Of a stretch of DNA of 64,000 nt, positions 10,419 to 22,194 are shown one piece after another. Both the position numbers and the translations under genes were made by a program. Source of the stretch: Immersiella caudata (taxonomy: Eukaryota; Ascomycota; Sordariomycetes; Sordariales; Lasiosphaeriaceae); contig JAULSU010000004.1 of assembly GCA_030512335.1 (NCBI GenBank), forward strand, positions 5,952,001 to 6,016,000. Direction: 5' to 3'. The notes beneath the pieces were generated by a model that was not told where the DNA came from, made no database searches, and worked only from the letters and a program-made list of their open reading frames with translations. Position 1 is the stretch's first letter; each line of letters begins with the position of its first letter.

Positions 10419-11983
10419 CTGTGACCTTTTTTTTCATGATCTGGATCAGTATAAATCTTATATAATTACACTAGTATTTAAAGCTTACTTTTTCCCAAAA
10501 CTTAAAACTTATTTAGTAAACTATATCCTGTTTAACTTATATACTTTTAATAAGTTTATCAATAATCAAAACCCTGTTTTAAATAAAAGGATTTAACGCG
10601 GTAAGTGTATTTAAATCGATAAATCCCTAAATACCTTACGTTTTAACGCTAATCTTAAACTAGGTGTATTATTTAGGTTATTCTCTCTAGTTAATAAGTT
10701 TAAAACCTTTAGTTAAAATATTTAAAAGGATCTAAGCTGTGGATTTAAAAGTGTCGATCTGTATTGTTATAATAACGTTTAGGTTTAAAGGAGAAGGGTT
10801 AAGGAATAAAACAAATATAAGTAGTGTAAAAAGCTTTTAATAGTAATATTTACAGTAATCACTGCTACTTTTTAAGCAGCTCCGTTACGGTTTCCACACT
10901 TATAGTTAGTTTGGAAAAGCCAGGCTTGTAACTGTAGAACTTATGGTGGAGCGCTTCATTAAGCTTGCAAACAGTGGAAGTGCAGTTATAAAGTACCTTG
11001 TCTTTTTAAAAGTGAGGTTAGGAGCTAAGCTCTAATAAGTATAAAAGAACGGCCCTACTGGGCCCAAAGCGCCGGAGTATTAGTCCCTGCGCTCCGCTAG
11101 AGCGTAGGGCCGATGGACCCCCTGCTTGCGGTGGCTCGGCTTGGCGCCAAGCCACCCCCCAGATTTCGACAATGAACTCGAAGTGTTGTATGTCCACCTT
11201 GCGCAAGCCCTGTCGAATTACCACAGTATGGGTAGGCAAACCAATGGAGCCCTCGATGCTGACTCCGCGCCTGATACGGGTTGCATATCGCAGCAAGAGG
11301 GGCTTTGACAGTCGCGAGCCAGATGTTAATTATCGCAAGAAGGGACGGTGTGCGGTACTCTAACTTTAACGTAGCGTATTAGAAGGTTCCAGTCGGCTTT
11401 CCAATGAAGTAGAGGGTCTAGGGAAGGATATTTCACGCGAAATATCCCATGGAATTTTTGCAGCTTGGTTGATACGACAGGATTGGGGAGGTTTTGTTAG
11501 GCTGAAATGGCGTGTGCTGCCTTTTTGCATGTGCTGTGACGTCAACGGCATCAGTGGCCATCACATATGCACGAAGTTGCAAGGGTACCAACTGCCTGAA
11601 ACGGTAAGATCAAAGACCGCGATTCGTCAACGCGGCCCAACCGTCATCGTCGAGCACAATGCTCAACGGTGAGCCAAGTCCTTCCCGCACTGATGCGTCA
11701 ACTTGGCAGTCGATCCAGATTCCAAGTTTGGCCAAAGACTGGTTCTGGCTCCTGCGGGAAGAAGCAGGATGGCAATGCCAAACGTCTGGGTTGCCCCCCC
11801 AATGGCAGCCAATGCATTGTGTTTGCACTAGCACATCCCTGATAGCTAGTGTCACCGTGGGCGACTGTCGATTCCCGTTAAATACTCAGCGACGCAACCA
11901 TCGGTTACTTCGAAGAACACTCCTCTTCATTGCATTCCATCGCACCAAGCCTGAATATACTTCCAAATCAGTCAAGCCCTCCC
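10419..11983. other. AT-rich repeat debris and gene-free spacer
   Basis: Positions 10419-11040 are strongly AT-rich with TA-rich strings, consistent with RIP-mutated transposon remains. From about 11040 the base composition returns to normal. Short open frames exist on both strands (11018-11296, 11659-11997), but none has a recognisable motif or splice-consistent extension. A small palindrome (ATTTCACGCGAAAT) lies at about 11429-11442. The last 100 bp is presumably the promoter of the next gene. Confidence 0.4.
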
Positions 11984-12877
11984 ATGTCACGTACTAAGCG
12001 CGCACAGTCTTTCGGCCCCGGGTACGAGCACATGATGCCGCGCAGACATCATGGTGATCAACACAACCCGGAACATGGAGTCAAAGAGGACCACTCAAGA
12101 ACACGCGACACCTCACCAAGTCCGTTCCTTGATTACGATGCACCATACGATGCCCCACACAGGCGGCGCCACAGAAACTCGAATCCACCGCCCGTCCGAC
12201 CCCACTCTTCCTCTCCTCCCCGCCTAGGCAGACATGATGACCACTCCTACGAGTCAGCCACCGAGTGGATGCCCCAAAGCAAGAGCAAAGGGCGTGTTGA
12301 CACCCCACCGCTGAGGATTCATCGACGAGGAAGATCCCTATCGCGGCCCGTACAGAGATCCACCGACTACCGACATTCCAACCACCACCAGGACTACGAG
12401 GAACCACCTCGATATCGTAGCCCTTCAAGCTCGCCAGAACGGATAACCCACCGCCGTGTATCTTCAGTACACCCTAGCAGTCGTCGCCGACAGCCATCCT
12501 CCGAACGACAACGGCGACACCGTTCTTACCCTCCCCCAGCAAACCATCACAGTGATATGCACGCGCACACGGGGCTCAGTCCCCGATGGCAGGGTGCCGC
12601 CGCCGCCGCATTCCAGGCCGGATCTCTGGCCGCGCTGGCCGTGCGATCGGAGCCCGGCCCGTGGAGGGGGTCGAAGGGCGCCCGGGTTGTCACGGCGGCG
12701 ATTGGCGCTGGCATGATCAAGGCTGCGCGCCATCAGTCTGCTGAGGATGCGGAGCCCAGGGGTGACCGCGATAGGAAAGGTCGGAAGGCGAAAATGAAGA
12801 CCAAGGGGGTGAATATGGTTGCCGGTGCGGTGACGGGACTTCTCGCAAAGCAGTTTGCAAAAGACCACCCAAGGTAG
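11984..12877 (+). CDS. basic Arg/Ser/Pro/His-rich protein with C-terminal Gly/Ala segment
   Basis: Single exon, 297 aa from the ATG at 11984. An in-frame ATG at 11930 exists but precedes an unlikely leader. Residues 1 to about 200 are low-complexity and strongly basic, with SSSPPRLGRHDD, RRGRSLSRP and SSRRRQPSSERQRRHR blocks, so the region is probably disordered. The C-terminal third has an Ala/Gly-rich helix (GAAAAAFQAGSLAALAV), WRGSKGARVVTAAIGAGMIKAARH, a lysine/arginine patch and a short hydrophobic NMVAGAVTGLLAKQF tail. This layout matches uncharacterised fungal proteins with a glycine-zipper-like tail. No enzyme motif. Function unknown; nuclear or membrane-surface roles are both possible. 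Confidence 0.65.
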   Translation: MSRTKRAQSFGPGYEHMMPRRHHGDQHNPEHGVKEDHSRTRDTSPSPFLDYDAPYDAPHRRRHRNSNPPPVRPHSSSPPRLGRHDDHSYESATEWMPQSKSKGRVDTPPLRIHRRGRSLSRPVQRSTDYRHSNHHQDYEEPPRYRSPSSSPERITHRRVSSVHPSSRRRQPSSERQRRHRSYPPPANHHSDMHAHTGLSPRWQGAAAAAFQAGSLAALAVRSEPGPWRGSKGARVVTAAIGAGMIKAARHQSAEDAEPRGDRDRKGRKAKMKTKGVNMVAGAVTGLLAKQFAKDHPR

Positions 12878-15039
12878 TGAAGAGGATTATGCAGAGTATT
12901 GGAGAAATTGAACGTCGCGATTTTAGGGCCGGGCCTGGGCCATACACTGAGGGAGGCATATACACGAATGGACCTTGGTTAAGGTTTTGGATGACGCTGG
13001 TTGCAAATTTCTGGTGAACTGGCCTCTGTTAGGAAATGTGTCTATTTTGTAGGAGTGCTCGAGGTCAGAGTCCATGATAGAGTAAAGTGAGAGCCATGGA
13101 CGAGAACATCACAGGGATGCCCAGGAACCCTAACTCCACTGCTAGAGCAAGTCCAAGGAGGCCTGGTCGAGCCGTTGTGGTTCAAGGTGTCGACCTGTGA
13201 TTCATAAAACTACTCTTACTTTACGATGATCTACTGCTGGTCCAGAAGCTTTCTTAGTGACCACTGGTTACGTAGCAAAGTGCAGGTTCGCCGCCCTTGA
13301 ATTTAGTGGGCAATTATACAGTCGCCAAAATCCTATTACCAGATTACAACCAACGTAGCAGTAGAAGAAGAAAGAATGGAGACTAAGAGTGAAGAAGTTC
13401 CTCCCTAAAGAGAGATGGGGGTGTTTGCTAAGTGGACTGGTGGAGGAGATGCTGTCTGTGATTGCTTGGTGGCCCCTGGCCAACCGGCCAAGTCCACGAA
13501 TGGATTCATGTTAGGATGAGCTAAGCGGGATGGTGAAACAATTCTCTGGTGGTCCACAGTGGGAGAGGGATGGCGAACGATGTGCACATGGGAAGCGAAC
13601 GGGTGGACCGGACGGCAATCACACAGCGATCTGCGATTCCCTTGCTCAACGCATCCTGGGCCCTAAACGGGATACTAGGCTAAAAAAGGAGATACAGGGA
13701 ACACGAATAACTCATTCACATGGGAGATCCGTGGACGCCCAAATGGCTGGGACGGCAAGCGGGGAATTTGAGACTCCCTGAGTCGTCTCAAGCGCAGTTG
13801 CCGATTGGCCAAGCTTACGGTGGCTGCATCAGAGTGGGTCTGCATGCACACTTTACAGGGGGCTCAGTTCAATGTGACATCAGGTGCCACACAACTTCCA
13901 CTTGTTTCCCGGGGGGTTGGTGATCCGAAAATTGGAGGCTCGGAAGGCCTGAGAGAGGTACGACGATAATACTCATAAAGCTAGGAAATATCTCACATGG
14001 GAATGGGTGGTCAATGTTGCACCAGCCACATGATGAAAATTAGCGCAATCTCATTAAAAGCACGCTGCACGAGGCTTCGAGCCCCACCATTACAAAACCA
14101 TCCCACAACCAATCAATTGCAATCCCCAGTCAAGCCACCAACGAAAGGCCTGCAGACGGCCACGAACCAACCCCTTTTCGGGCCCCTTTTCCCTTCATTT
14201 GCAGGCCGAGAAGCTGCAGGTTAAGAGGACGCTTTTGATGACGACGTTAAGTCAGGTCGTCAACAGGGGGAGCACACAAGACTAGCCAAAGCACAAAGTG
14301 GTCGTATTGCTAAACGGGCAGAGTGCTGTCCTATATGCGGGCTATTCCACAGCGATTAAGATACCACCAAATCGTGCTTTCCTGGTGAGGCTCATGAAGG
14401 TTCTGAGCAGGAAGATTATATCCGAGCGAAAGTAAAAAGGCTGGCTTAGAAGATCCAAGGCTTTAAAAGAAATGAAATGTCTTCAACACACACAAAGCTG
14501 ACATAGAGTGCCCCTGAAAAATTCCTGACTACCATTATATCAGAGTACCGCTGTTGCACATGGTGCACTTGCGGCATCGCTTTTGTCACTTTGGTGCAGT
14601 AGTCATTTCTGTCCAACACATTGCCCACAAGCTCCTGAAATGGTGTACGATCAAGAGATGTGTATGAGTGCTAAGAGGGCCTACAAGCCAAGGTGATAGA
14701 TTCCACCTGCGGTATTAAATCTGGGGAGGTGTGTTAGAAAGAACAGATTTCTGGCATCAAGAAGTTACAAAGCGTATGATCTCCACAAAATCCAGTTTGC
14801 AGTGTTTCTAAACACCAGTCACCTTTTTGCGCACCCCACCCTCAGACCCATTTGCCGTGGTTACAACGATAGGGGTGGCCAAATAAGTCACGGTTGGATC
14901 ACCGCCACAAGCCCCATCGTGGCGTGCAACACCTTGGCCTTAGCCTCGCGACAGTCAGGTCCCCATATTGGTGAACATCAGGCATCGGGCCAGGACGACA
15001 CGACCAAAGCCGTTTACACAATTCATCATCACTTCCACA
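12878..15039. other. 2.2-kb gene-free region
   Basis: No frame here has a motif, signal peptide or splice-consistent continuation. Base composition is near that of genic DNA, so this is probably intergenic or regulatory sequence, or decayed beyond recognition. No tRNA or repeat recognised. Confidence 0.4.
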
Positions 15040-15663
15040 ATGGCTGCTCCATCTGAAGGAGCGGGTAATTCTACGGATTCTCCTCTGCCGCCAAGCACCA
15101 CAACATACAGTGCTAGCCCTGGAGATAACGTTTCCTTAGCTGCTAAGAACTCGTTGACGATGGAGCAAGATCAGAACGGGGCATTGGAAGAAACGCGAAA
15201 CGGCCAGGGAAGTGTTGGGCATCACCTTAACAGGACTGACACTCCAACTTTTGCCGAGCGCGAACAAGAGATCCGGGGTCGGATGCTAGACACGGCTCTG
15301 GAAAATGCAGCTCTGGAAGAGGAAGTCCTCGAGCTCGAAGCACAGGTAGCCCAGCTGAGGGCTTTCCTATACCGTCACGAAACTTACCATCGTTGCGAAG
15401 ATGGCGGGCCGGCTTCAGACCAAGTAGGTCCTCGTTTTCTTTTGTCCTCGGCCACTCCAACAGGTTAGAAATGGTGAATCAAGCTAATTTCGCAGGCGAC
15501 AGAGAACCCAAGCGCGACAGGCGAGCCATGGGCGCGACACGCGAGTCGGACTGAACTCGAAACGAGAGCACAAGACGACACCCGGACGCAAGACGAACAT
15601 GGCCCGCAAGCGCAGACTCGGACCGGAGACGAGAGTTGGCCTGGACGGGAGCCCGTAGCTTAA
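15040..15663 (+). CDS. small coiled-coil protein, two exons
   Basis: Exon 1 is 15040-15423. A GTAGGT...GCTAATTTCGCAG intron (15424-15495) follows, and exon 2 is 15496-15663, giving 183 aa. The first 65 residues are Ser/Thr-rich. Residues 72-115 form a short leucine/glutamate heptad coiled coil (ALENAALEEEVLELEAQVAQLRAF). The spliced tail is hydrophilic (TELETRAQDDTRTQDE). Without splicing the protein would end in a short VGPRFLLSS tail. The branch-point-like GCTAAT 15 bases before the acceptor favours splicing. No basic region precedes the zipper, so this is not a classical bZIP; a dimerising adaptor is possible. Unknown function. Confidence 0.55.
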
Positions 15664-17276
15664 CAGTGAGACCCAGCCACATGATGGAAGGACAATGGAT
15701 AAGGGAAGGAGTCGAGGGATTTGGAGATTCGTGGGGCCGGTCCGTTAAGGTCAAGTCGGTGCTCCGTATCGGCTGCGTCTCCTCGATTCAGGACATGCCA
15801 ATGAAGACGTGCGCCATGAGCGTACTCGATGCCGTTCAGGCGCAGGTGCGGACGCTGGAGCGCTGCATGGGTATGCTGCTGAGTACTGGTTCTCATACGA
15901 GGTAGATTCCTCATATACTGGGGCAGCTGCGCCGGGGGGATATTCTCCCGCGAGGATCGAGCACGATTGTTTTTGCACTGCGATGGAGTAAGAGGATGTC
16001 AAGCCGCGGCGGAACGATAGCAAGTCTTATGTTGAACCAATACGAACGAGCATCTAGGAATCGGTGGTGCTTCTCGAGTGGATGGCTATGAGCTAGATTC
16101 GCCTCTTTGTCTGGTTAGGTACTCACCTCCTCATTCTTAGAGGGTCCACATTCCTTCCCCACCACAGCGACGGATGGTAGCACCGTCGAGGTGACTGTGG
16201 CTTCCGGGGACGTCATGAGGCCTATGATTATCAGGATAGCGAGAGATGTCGGGCTAGATCACCTATCTAAGCTCTAGCGAAAAGGCGACGGGGAGGTTTG
16301 ACACTGGCAACTTAGAGCCTATGTACCTCGAGGCTTATTGGAGAGATGGGTCCTTCCCATATCCAACCGCAAACCGCGTGATCCAAATGCCGAACGCCCC
16401 TACACCGTAGACCCAACTACCTCTCCAAAACTCGGCGGTGGCGAACTCGCCTGGTGGCATACGGCGGCCCAGAGCATTTACATCGAAACTCAAGCTGGTA
16501 TGGGATGAACGAAAGAGGGTTTGATGAGCCTAGGTGACGAGACGTTTCGTAATAATAACAGACTGGTCGTCATCGAATGCTTTTTCCTCGTACATCAGCA
16601 CAGCCGCCGCGGCCCTTCATCGCGAACTAGCGCGGACATCGGCTTCCATTCGGTGCATCACAAACGGCGTAGCCCGCAGTGTGATCTATCGGTTGCACGC
16701 GTTTTGTGGGGCCGGTCTTGACTTTTGCCCCTCTTCCCCCACCACACATGGCGGCATCGGTTGCGCAAAGGATGTGCTCTCAGATGTTGGTTTAATGGCC
16801 AAATAACAATCGAAATAATCTACAAAACTTCTAGAAGAGGTTTTCTCGTGGCTAGAAACCTGTCTATCGCGTTCTCTTGCATCGATTAAGCTCTCTTGTG
16901 GAGTTTCCTCAATGACGATGGTTCGGCTGAGCCTGTTTTATGGGCTAGTTTTAAGGGTGTGTTGGTGGCGATGGGTTTGCTGGCGCTGGATGCCCACCTC
17001 TGCGTGTGTGGGTCCCCGCCACCCATCACCAGCCAATGGGCGACAGTGTTTCACAAATAAGAGTGGGGCTGATCTTGGCTGTTCCAGGCTGGCGGGTCTA
17101 TGGCGTTCCCCTTGGACTTGAGCGCATCCCTTTCCTTGCTGAGTCCCCGCTTAACCTTGTATCCCGTCTTGTGTGATATGGCGCAAGGGGAAAATGCTGG
17201 CGGAGCCCATCCAGGAGATGAAGTCAAAAATACATCCATCCCGTTCACCGATTGCCAAACACGCTTCTTCCACACT
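15664..17276. other. 1.6-kb spacer upstream of the bHLH gene
   Basis: No supported gene. Around 16350-16500 there is a short frame reading PYTVDPTTSPKLGGGELAWW that looks protein-like but has no start, no splice support and an early stop. It could be a relic. The last part is the promoter and leader of the bHLH gene; its frame extends in-frame up to 17100. Confidence 0.4.
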
Positions 17277-18398
17277 ATGGACCCGACATCCAATTCGCAG
17301 GGAATAACCGGGAGCTTATCCAACTTGAACGATCAAGACAGTCGAATGCCCGACACCATCCGTCCTCAAAGCGGCATAGACGCGTCCTCAGTCAGCGACT
17401 ATTATATACCCTTGGCCGCCGAACAGCACTACTCCACAGCCTCCTCCCTCGGTCCTCGCAACACGAATGCGTACATGTACTGCGCCAACTCAACTCACAG
17501 CAGAACACCCGTCGCGACGGGCGAAGAAGCCTACTTCTTCACCTCGTCGGTGACAGCCGGCGTGGACAGCGCAGCAGGCCTGTCCGCCGTCTACGACATG
17601 GAGCTATCCCAGACAAGTATGCCGCCAGCACCACAGTTGGCCAACGCCCCTATCTCACCTTTCTCTCCTCTGTCGCCTGCCTCACCCATTTCACCCTTCA
17701 CACCTCTCCCACCTCTCACTGTCAGCGGCGGCGTGAACTATTTCTCAGGCGACGGATTTGTGTCTCGAGACGTCCGGACAGGAACCGAAATCAACACCGA
17801 AATCAATCCCGACACTGGCCACGACCATCCCTTCTTCTCGCCCTTACTAGCGGATAGCTTGTCGATTGCTGCACCTCCTGGCGCGATGGCGCTCCCTCCG
17901 CGCTCGAGGCGTCGAGGGCCAAAATCACCCAAAGCGACCAGACCGATAGCTCGGCGGCGACAGCACGAAGATGTCCCTGCCCACGGGGGCGGTATTAGCG
18001 ATGGCGGCACCGGTGGGGGTGGGTTTGGCGGTGACGGCAACGAGAGCGCTGCTGATGCGGTCAAGGAGGGTCGCATCCGCCGTACCCACAACCTTGTCGA
18101 GAAGCAGTACCGGAACCGGCTGAACGCGCAGTTCGAGCGGTTGCTCGCAGTGTTGCCCGCTAGGCACGAGATGGACGAGGAGGAGCAGGGGCGAGGAGAC
18201 GATGTGCCGGACAAGACCATCAGCAAGGCCGAGGTCCTGGGCATGGCGACGCAGCGCATAAAGATGCTCGAGCAGCAGAATCGGGAGCTGTTGGCGCGCC
18301 AGGACCAGCTGATGTGGGATTTGGAGACTGCCAGCGGTGCCGCTGCTACTACCGCGTTGTATATGAATCCAATGCCAGCTCAACAACCCCCGTACTGA
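17277..18398 (+). CDS. bHLH transcription factor, SREBP-like basic region
   Basis: Single exon, 373 aa from the ATG at 17277 (MDPTSNSQG). Two in-frame ATGs upstream (17100 and 17184) would add up to 59 residues that look like translated leader. The N-terminal 230 residues are Ser/Pro/Thr-rich with an SPFSPLSPASPISPF run, typical of an activation region. At about residue 265-345 lies a bHLH domain: basic helix RRTHNLVEKQYRNRLNAQF, helix 1 ending LLAVLP, a Gly/Asp/Glu-rich loop, helix 2 ISKAEVLGMATQRIKML, then a leucine-zipper-like extension EQQNRELLARQDQL. The His, Glu and Arg needed for E-box contact are present. The Tyr in EKQYR is the position that gives SREBPs their relaxed SRE/E-box specificity. 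No membrane segments, so it is not a membrane-tethered SREBP. Nuclear regulator; targets unknown. Confidence 0.85.
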   Translation: MDPTSNSQGITGSLSNLNDQDSRMPDTIRPQSGIDASSVSDYYIPLAAEQHYSTASSLGPRNTNAYMYCANSTHSRTPVATGEEAYFFTSSVTAGVDSAAGLSAVYDMELSQTSMPPAPQLANAPISPFSPLSPASPISPFTPLPPLTVSGGVNYFSGDGFVSRDVRTGTEINTEINPDTGHDHPFFSPLLADSLSIAAPPGAMALPPRSRRRGPKSPKATRPIARRRQHEDVPAHGGGISDGGTGGGGFGGDGNESAADAVKEGRIRRTHNLVEKQYRNRLNAQFERLLAVLPARHEMDEEEQGRGDDVPDKTISKAEVLGMATQRIKMLEQQNRELLARQDQLMWDLETASGAAATTALYMNPMPAQQPPY

Positions 18399-19339
18399 AT
18401 TCGGACGGACTGTTTGCTATGCACTTAACTACCTTAGTACATAAGACACCTTAGGTGAACACCTGGGTACTTCCGTTGGTGCCACTTTAGTTGCTTAACT
18501 GTCTCAGTCCGTCCCGCTTTTTCTTTGCTGCTTCGGGGATGTGTCACCTGTCGTCGTCGTACGTCTTTGTGTCGTGGCGATGTCAATGAAAAACCTGTTG
18601 AGCATTAATACATGACCACATGACTCCCCGCGATCGCTCTTTTCTCTTCAAGTTCATTGGCTGTCCTCTCTGCCTTGCCCCTGATAACGGTGGACACACC
18701 TGCTATGTACCCCAGCATCGGGCCTAACTCCCGAAACATGAAACCCAGACCGCTCCCATTAACTGTTCCTAAGAGAGAAGGGTTCCTACTCGGGACGTGG
18801 TATCGTGGCGATTAAGGCGCTCCCCAAGGCATCAGCATCGGCAACGCTGTCGGCTGAGGGCGCGCATCGTTTGCTGGGACGGACGGCCTCAGACCACTGC
18901 AGCTCTGAGCCATTTAGACGCCTCAGTGGGGTCCTGTCGGCGAGTCTATCGTAAGACCCAAATAGATGAACTCCGCGTTCAAGGTCGACCAGGATCAGAA
19001 TCGCACAGCTCCCGTCCGGAGCAAGGCTTGAATTCTGTTGGTAGCACTGTGACATGGTTAGCTACTTCTAGAATAAGTACCTTGCCAACCGAACCGACAC
19101 AGGCAACCGACACAGCGGCCCGACCTAACATGGACATACCTTATGCACCTAAAGACTCAGCTCCGAAACCCCACCTGTGCCCATCCCTATCGCAACACAC
19201 TCAGCTGCCACAGACACAAACTTGCGCTGCTGAGACCCGCCCTTCAGCCCAGTGGCCCAACGCCTCGCCCTCGTTGCCCAAAGGACTACTATTGACACAC
19301 ATTCACCCACTTTAGCTCCGTCTCGACAAGCCCAACCAA
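18399..19339. other. intergenic, no gene seen
   Basis: 3' region of the bHLH gene and promoter of the next coiled-coil gene. Short frames only. Confidence 0.4.
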
Positions 19340-19996
19340 ATGGACGACGACCCATCCCGTACCTTGAGAACCCAAGACGAACCCCGCGAAATAGAGGGAG
19401 AGGCGGGGCAGGGGGTGGAAGAGAAGGAGCCGACAACCACGTCAAATGGAGCAAGCGGTATTAGCAGTCGAGACCCAAATCGAACTGCCGATCATGGCCG
19501 AAGCCCCACCCTCCCAGGAAACAATGGCAACAGCCAAGGCCGCTCGCTCCCAGAAGACAACGCCAACGCCAACGGCAACAACAACAACAACAACAACAAC
19601 AACGGGGAGACAGCCGGGGACATGAACAACGTGACGGGTAGGACGGGCAGGGTGCTCATCGAGGACGGGCACGAGCCGCTGGACTCGCGGTTCAGGGAGT
19701 TGCGAGAGATGCTGCCTCCTCCGCCTGCAGGTACCGCTGCAGGTGTTGGTTTCCTCCCGCATGAGCAGGAAAGCAGCGGCGGGGCTTCCAGTCAAGACGC
19801 CGGAGGACTCATGGTGGATGCAGAGATGGAAGACGAAGAGGTTGATCTGCTAGAGCGCGCGAGGCTTCGAATTTTGGCGCTGGAAAGGGAGCAACGGGTG
19901 CTAGCAGAACAGAATGGCCAGCTGGAGAGTCTGTTGGGTAATCGGGTGCGTCAGGAACATGAAGACAGACCGGACAAGGAGGAGGATGAAGATTGA
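19340..19996 (+). CDS. small acidic protein with poly-Asn tract and C-terminal leucine-zipper-like helix
   Basis: Single exon, 218 aa. The first 90 residues are hydrophilic and end in a run of nine Asn encoded by an (AAC)n microsatellite (19577-19603), probably length-polymorphic. Residues 160-205 form a heptad coiled coil (LLERARLRILALEREQRVLA then EQNGQLESLL) without a preceding basic DNA-binding region. The layout (disordered N-terminus, short C-terminal leucine helix) resembles the protein at 15040-15663 on the other side of the bHLH gene. Unknown function; dimerisation with another zipper protein is a guess. Confidence 0.6.
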   Translation: MDDDPSRTLRTQDEPREIEGEAGQGVEEKEPTTTSNGASGISSRDPNRTADHGRSPTLPGNNGNSQGRSLPEDNANANGNNNNNNNNNGETAGDMNNVTGRTGRVLIEDGHEPLDSRFRELREMLPPPPAGTAAGVGFLPHEQESSGGASSQDAGGLMVDAEMEDEEVDLLERARLRILALEREQRVLAEQNGQLESLLGNRVRQEHEDRPDKEEDED

Positions 19997-20478
19997 ACAA
20001 TTGCACACTTGCCCACGTATACGTCTGAGGAGGTGGATCAACCCTGGGAGTTCTATTGTTTTGTTTTTTATCATTATCATTAATATAACAGTTTGTCAAT
20101 CTCAAGGGCATGGACTCATCTGCTTGTCCATGTCCCTGGTGCCCATGTCCAACACTACTCCGCATCCAAGCCCAAACCGTGACGCCACCCATTTTACAGC
20201 AGGACACTGGTGCGAGAATCCCGGTGACTGGGACAAGACGCCAAGATATACAACATGTCCTCGACTGCTTTCGTGCCCGGTAATATCGTCTGGAGGCCGT
20301 CAAGCGTCGCATTGATTGAGGACTATCGATGCTACTGCCATCGCCGTGTAGTGGGCTGTAGCGGCGTTGTATGCAGAAGCTGAAAACTGGGCCTCGAGCC
20401 CTAGTGTGCGGCGATGCGAAGACGCCTGCTCGCGGTGGTCCCGGAGAGTGCCGCATTTGTTCGGGAACTCACACTTGC
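19997..20478. other. convergent 3' intergenic region
   Basis: Between the stop codons of two convergent genes. AT-rich runs at about 20057-20090 may serve as polyadenylation signals. No gene. Confidence 0.4.
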
Positions 20479-21213
20479 TCAGCTGGTTACAAGAACAGAA
20501 TGTGCTCCGGCTTGCTGCTGCTCCTGCTGCTGCTTAAGGTCTATGGAAGCCCTGGCCGGCACGAATCGGGCCGGCTTAGCCAGCCTCACTGGATTCCTCA
20601 GCGGGGGGCGGAAGAGTCCCGGATGGGATGTTGGTGATGGTGTCAATCTTGACATCTCGGCTATCTCCTTCTCAGAGGAGACCACCACCGGCGCCTGCAC
20701 TGATGGTTCGTCGTCGATATCGCGTCCCCCAAGGTCTTCCATTGACCAATTGCTGCTACCGCCTGCCACGGTCTGCGACGCGAGGAAACAAAGTTGGCAA
20801 AGGTGATCCTCCAACAAACTCAGCCTCCTCACGCCGTTATCTGTCTCTGCCATTCTTTGCTGCTGGCAGTTGTCGTCTTCCCACCCCTCGTCGCTCCATT
20901 CCGACGAGGATGTCGAATCGTCGTCATCCGAGTCCGAAGAGCCCCAATCCGAGTTTCCATCCTCACAATGCTCGTCAAAATTCTCGGCAAATTTTGACTG
21001 GGCCGAGCTGTCGCTTTGCACTACTGGCTTGGACAGAGGCGGTGCCTCTAGGCTCGCCCACGCGCCCGTATCCACGAGCTCCTGCACCAAGGAGTTGAGG
21101 AGGTTAGAATGGCCGACAAGCAATCGAAGGGGGAGTGCTGGTCGCCCTGTCTGGGCCGAGAGTTTGTATTGGGCTATGGCGGCTAGGGACATGCAGTCGA
21201 ATCGGGCAAGCAT
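20479..21213 (-). CDS. conserved hypothetical fungal protein
   Basis: Single exon, 244 aa from the ATG at 21213. The ordered N-terminus (FDCMSLAAIAQYKLSAQT then LPLRLLVGHSNLLNSLVQEL) looks like amphipathic helices. A serine/aspartate acidic stretch (SDSDDDDSTSSSEWSDEGWEDD, cited by key residues, about 95-116) follows, then a Leu/Cys segment and a Pro-rich end. A (CTG)n-type microsatellite near the 3' end encodes a short poly-Gln (KQQQEQQQ). I recognise no domain. The acidic tract suggests casein-kinase phosphorylation or chromatin/adaptor roles, which is only a guess. Confidence 0.6.
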   Translation of the reverse strand: MLARFDCMSLAAIAQYKLSAQTGRPALPLRLLVGHSNLLNSLVQELVDTGAWASLEAPPLSKPVVQSDSSAQSKFAENFDEHCEDGNSDWGSSDSDDDDSTSSSEWSDEGWEDDNCQQQRMAETDNGVRRLSLLEDHLCQLCFLASQTVAGGSSNWSMEDLGGRDIDDEPSVQAPVVVSSEKEIAEMSRLTPSPTSHPGLFRPPLRNPVRLAKPARFVPARASIDLKQQQEQQQAGAHSVLVTS

Positions 21214-22194
21214 GACGAGGTTTGTAGCGGAAACTGGGAGGAGAGATGAGGCCAGGGAGGAAATGCCGTCCCTGTTGGTTTTTTAGTTCACGACAATGGC
21301 AGCCAGGAAAGCAAGGTCTCTGAGTGAGGTCCAGGGCGCACGTGGACGGTGGGGGAGGGGGCTGCCTGCTGACATTTCTTTGCTCCTACCTGGATAGCAC
21401 CGGCGGCCTCCAGGGCTGGTGTTTCTTGGTCTTTCAGTGGAGCATCAAGGCCTTCTCCCAAGGTCATTCTCGGATGGTCGAGGTCACGGTAGTGTAAAAT
21501 GCCAGGCTCTCGTTCCGGCAACTTGGTTCCGACACCTGGGCTGGGCCAGGAACCGGCAAAAGCCTACAGGCTAAACGCCGAGGCCCACTAACCCGGCGTC
21601 CGCGATTGGTCCACTGTCGCGGGCCTCATGACGACCCTAGCCCACTGTCGTTCCACTGTCAGACCGCTGTCAGACCACGGTCAGCCCACCTTTACATCAC
21701 TTTCACTTGGCAACCAACCTCCATTCCATCCTGTCCGCATGGCGACATTCCTAATTCGCCTTGCACGCTCCAGTCATGCATGGTAAAGATGAAATGCCGT
21801 GGTCTACTGTGGTTTCTTGCCAAAATAAAATACCCCCTGTCAGGTATCTTCAAAGTGGACCGCCTGGAGGTTTTTCCAGCTTCACGAGCAACTTTCTGCC
21901 CTGTGCGGCCCTGGCGCAAACCCCTGCTATACCTAACTGGGACGCTTTTACTAACCCTTCACACCACAGCATGTCGTACAGGCCGGGGCTCGGCTGCGCC
22001 GTGGAGGGATATGGCGCGGGATCGATAATCGATCATCAGGGGTGGGAGAGCTCCCGCCCCAGCGTCCTACGCGTTTCATCGCTATTGACGTAGCCACGTC
22101 AACTTCGGGCGACCATGGGCGAGCAGTTAATTTTCCACTTCTAACTCCGCCGGACTTGGGGGTTTCTAGAGCTCAAGGACCTACTTTGTGCAGC
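21214..22194. other. promoter region of the hybrid histidine kinase, no gene
   Basis: No supported coding region. Includes a CCACTGTCA-type repeated motif at about 21610-21690 (several CCACTGTC/CCGCTGTC/CCACGGTC variants), which may be a degenerate minisatellite or regulatory cluster. Confidence 0.4.
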
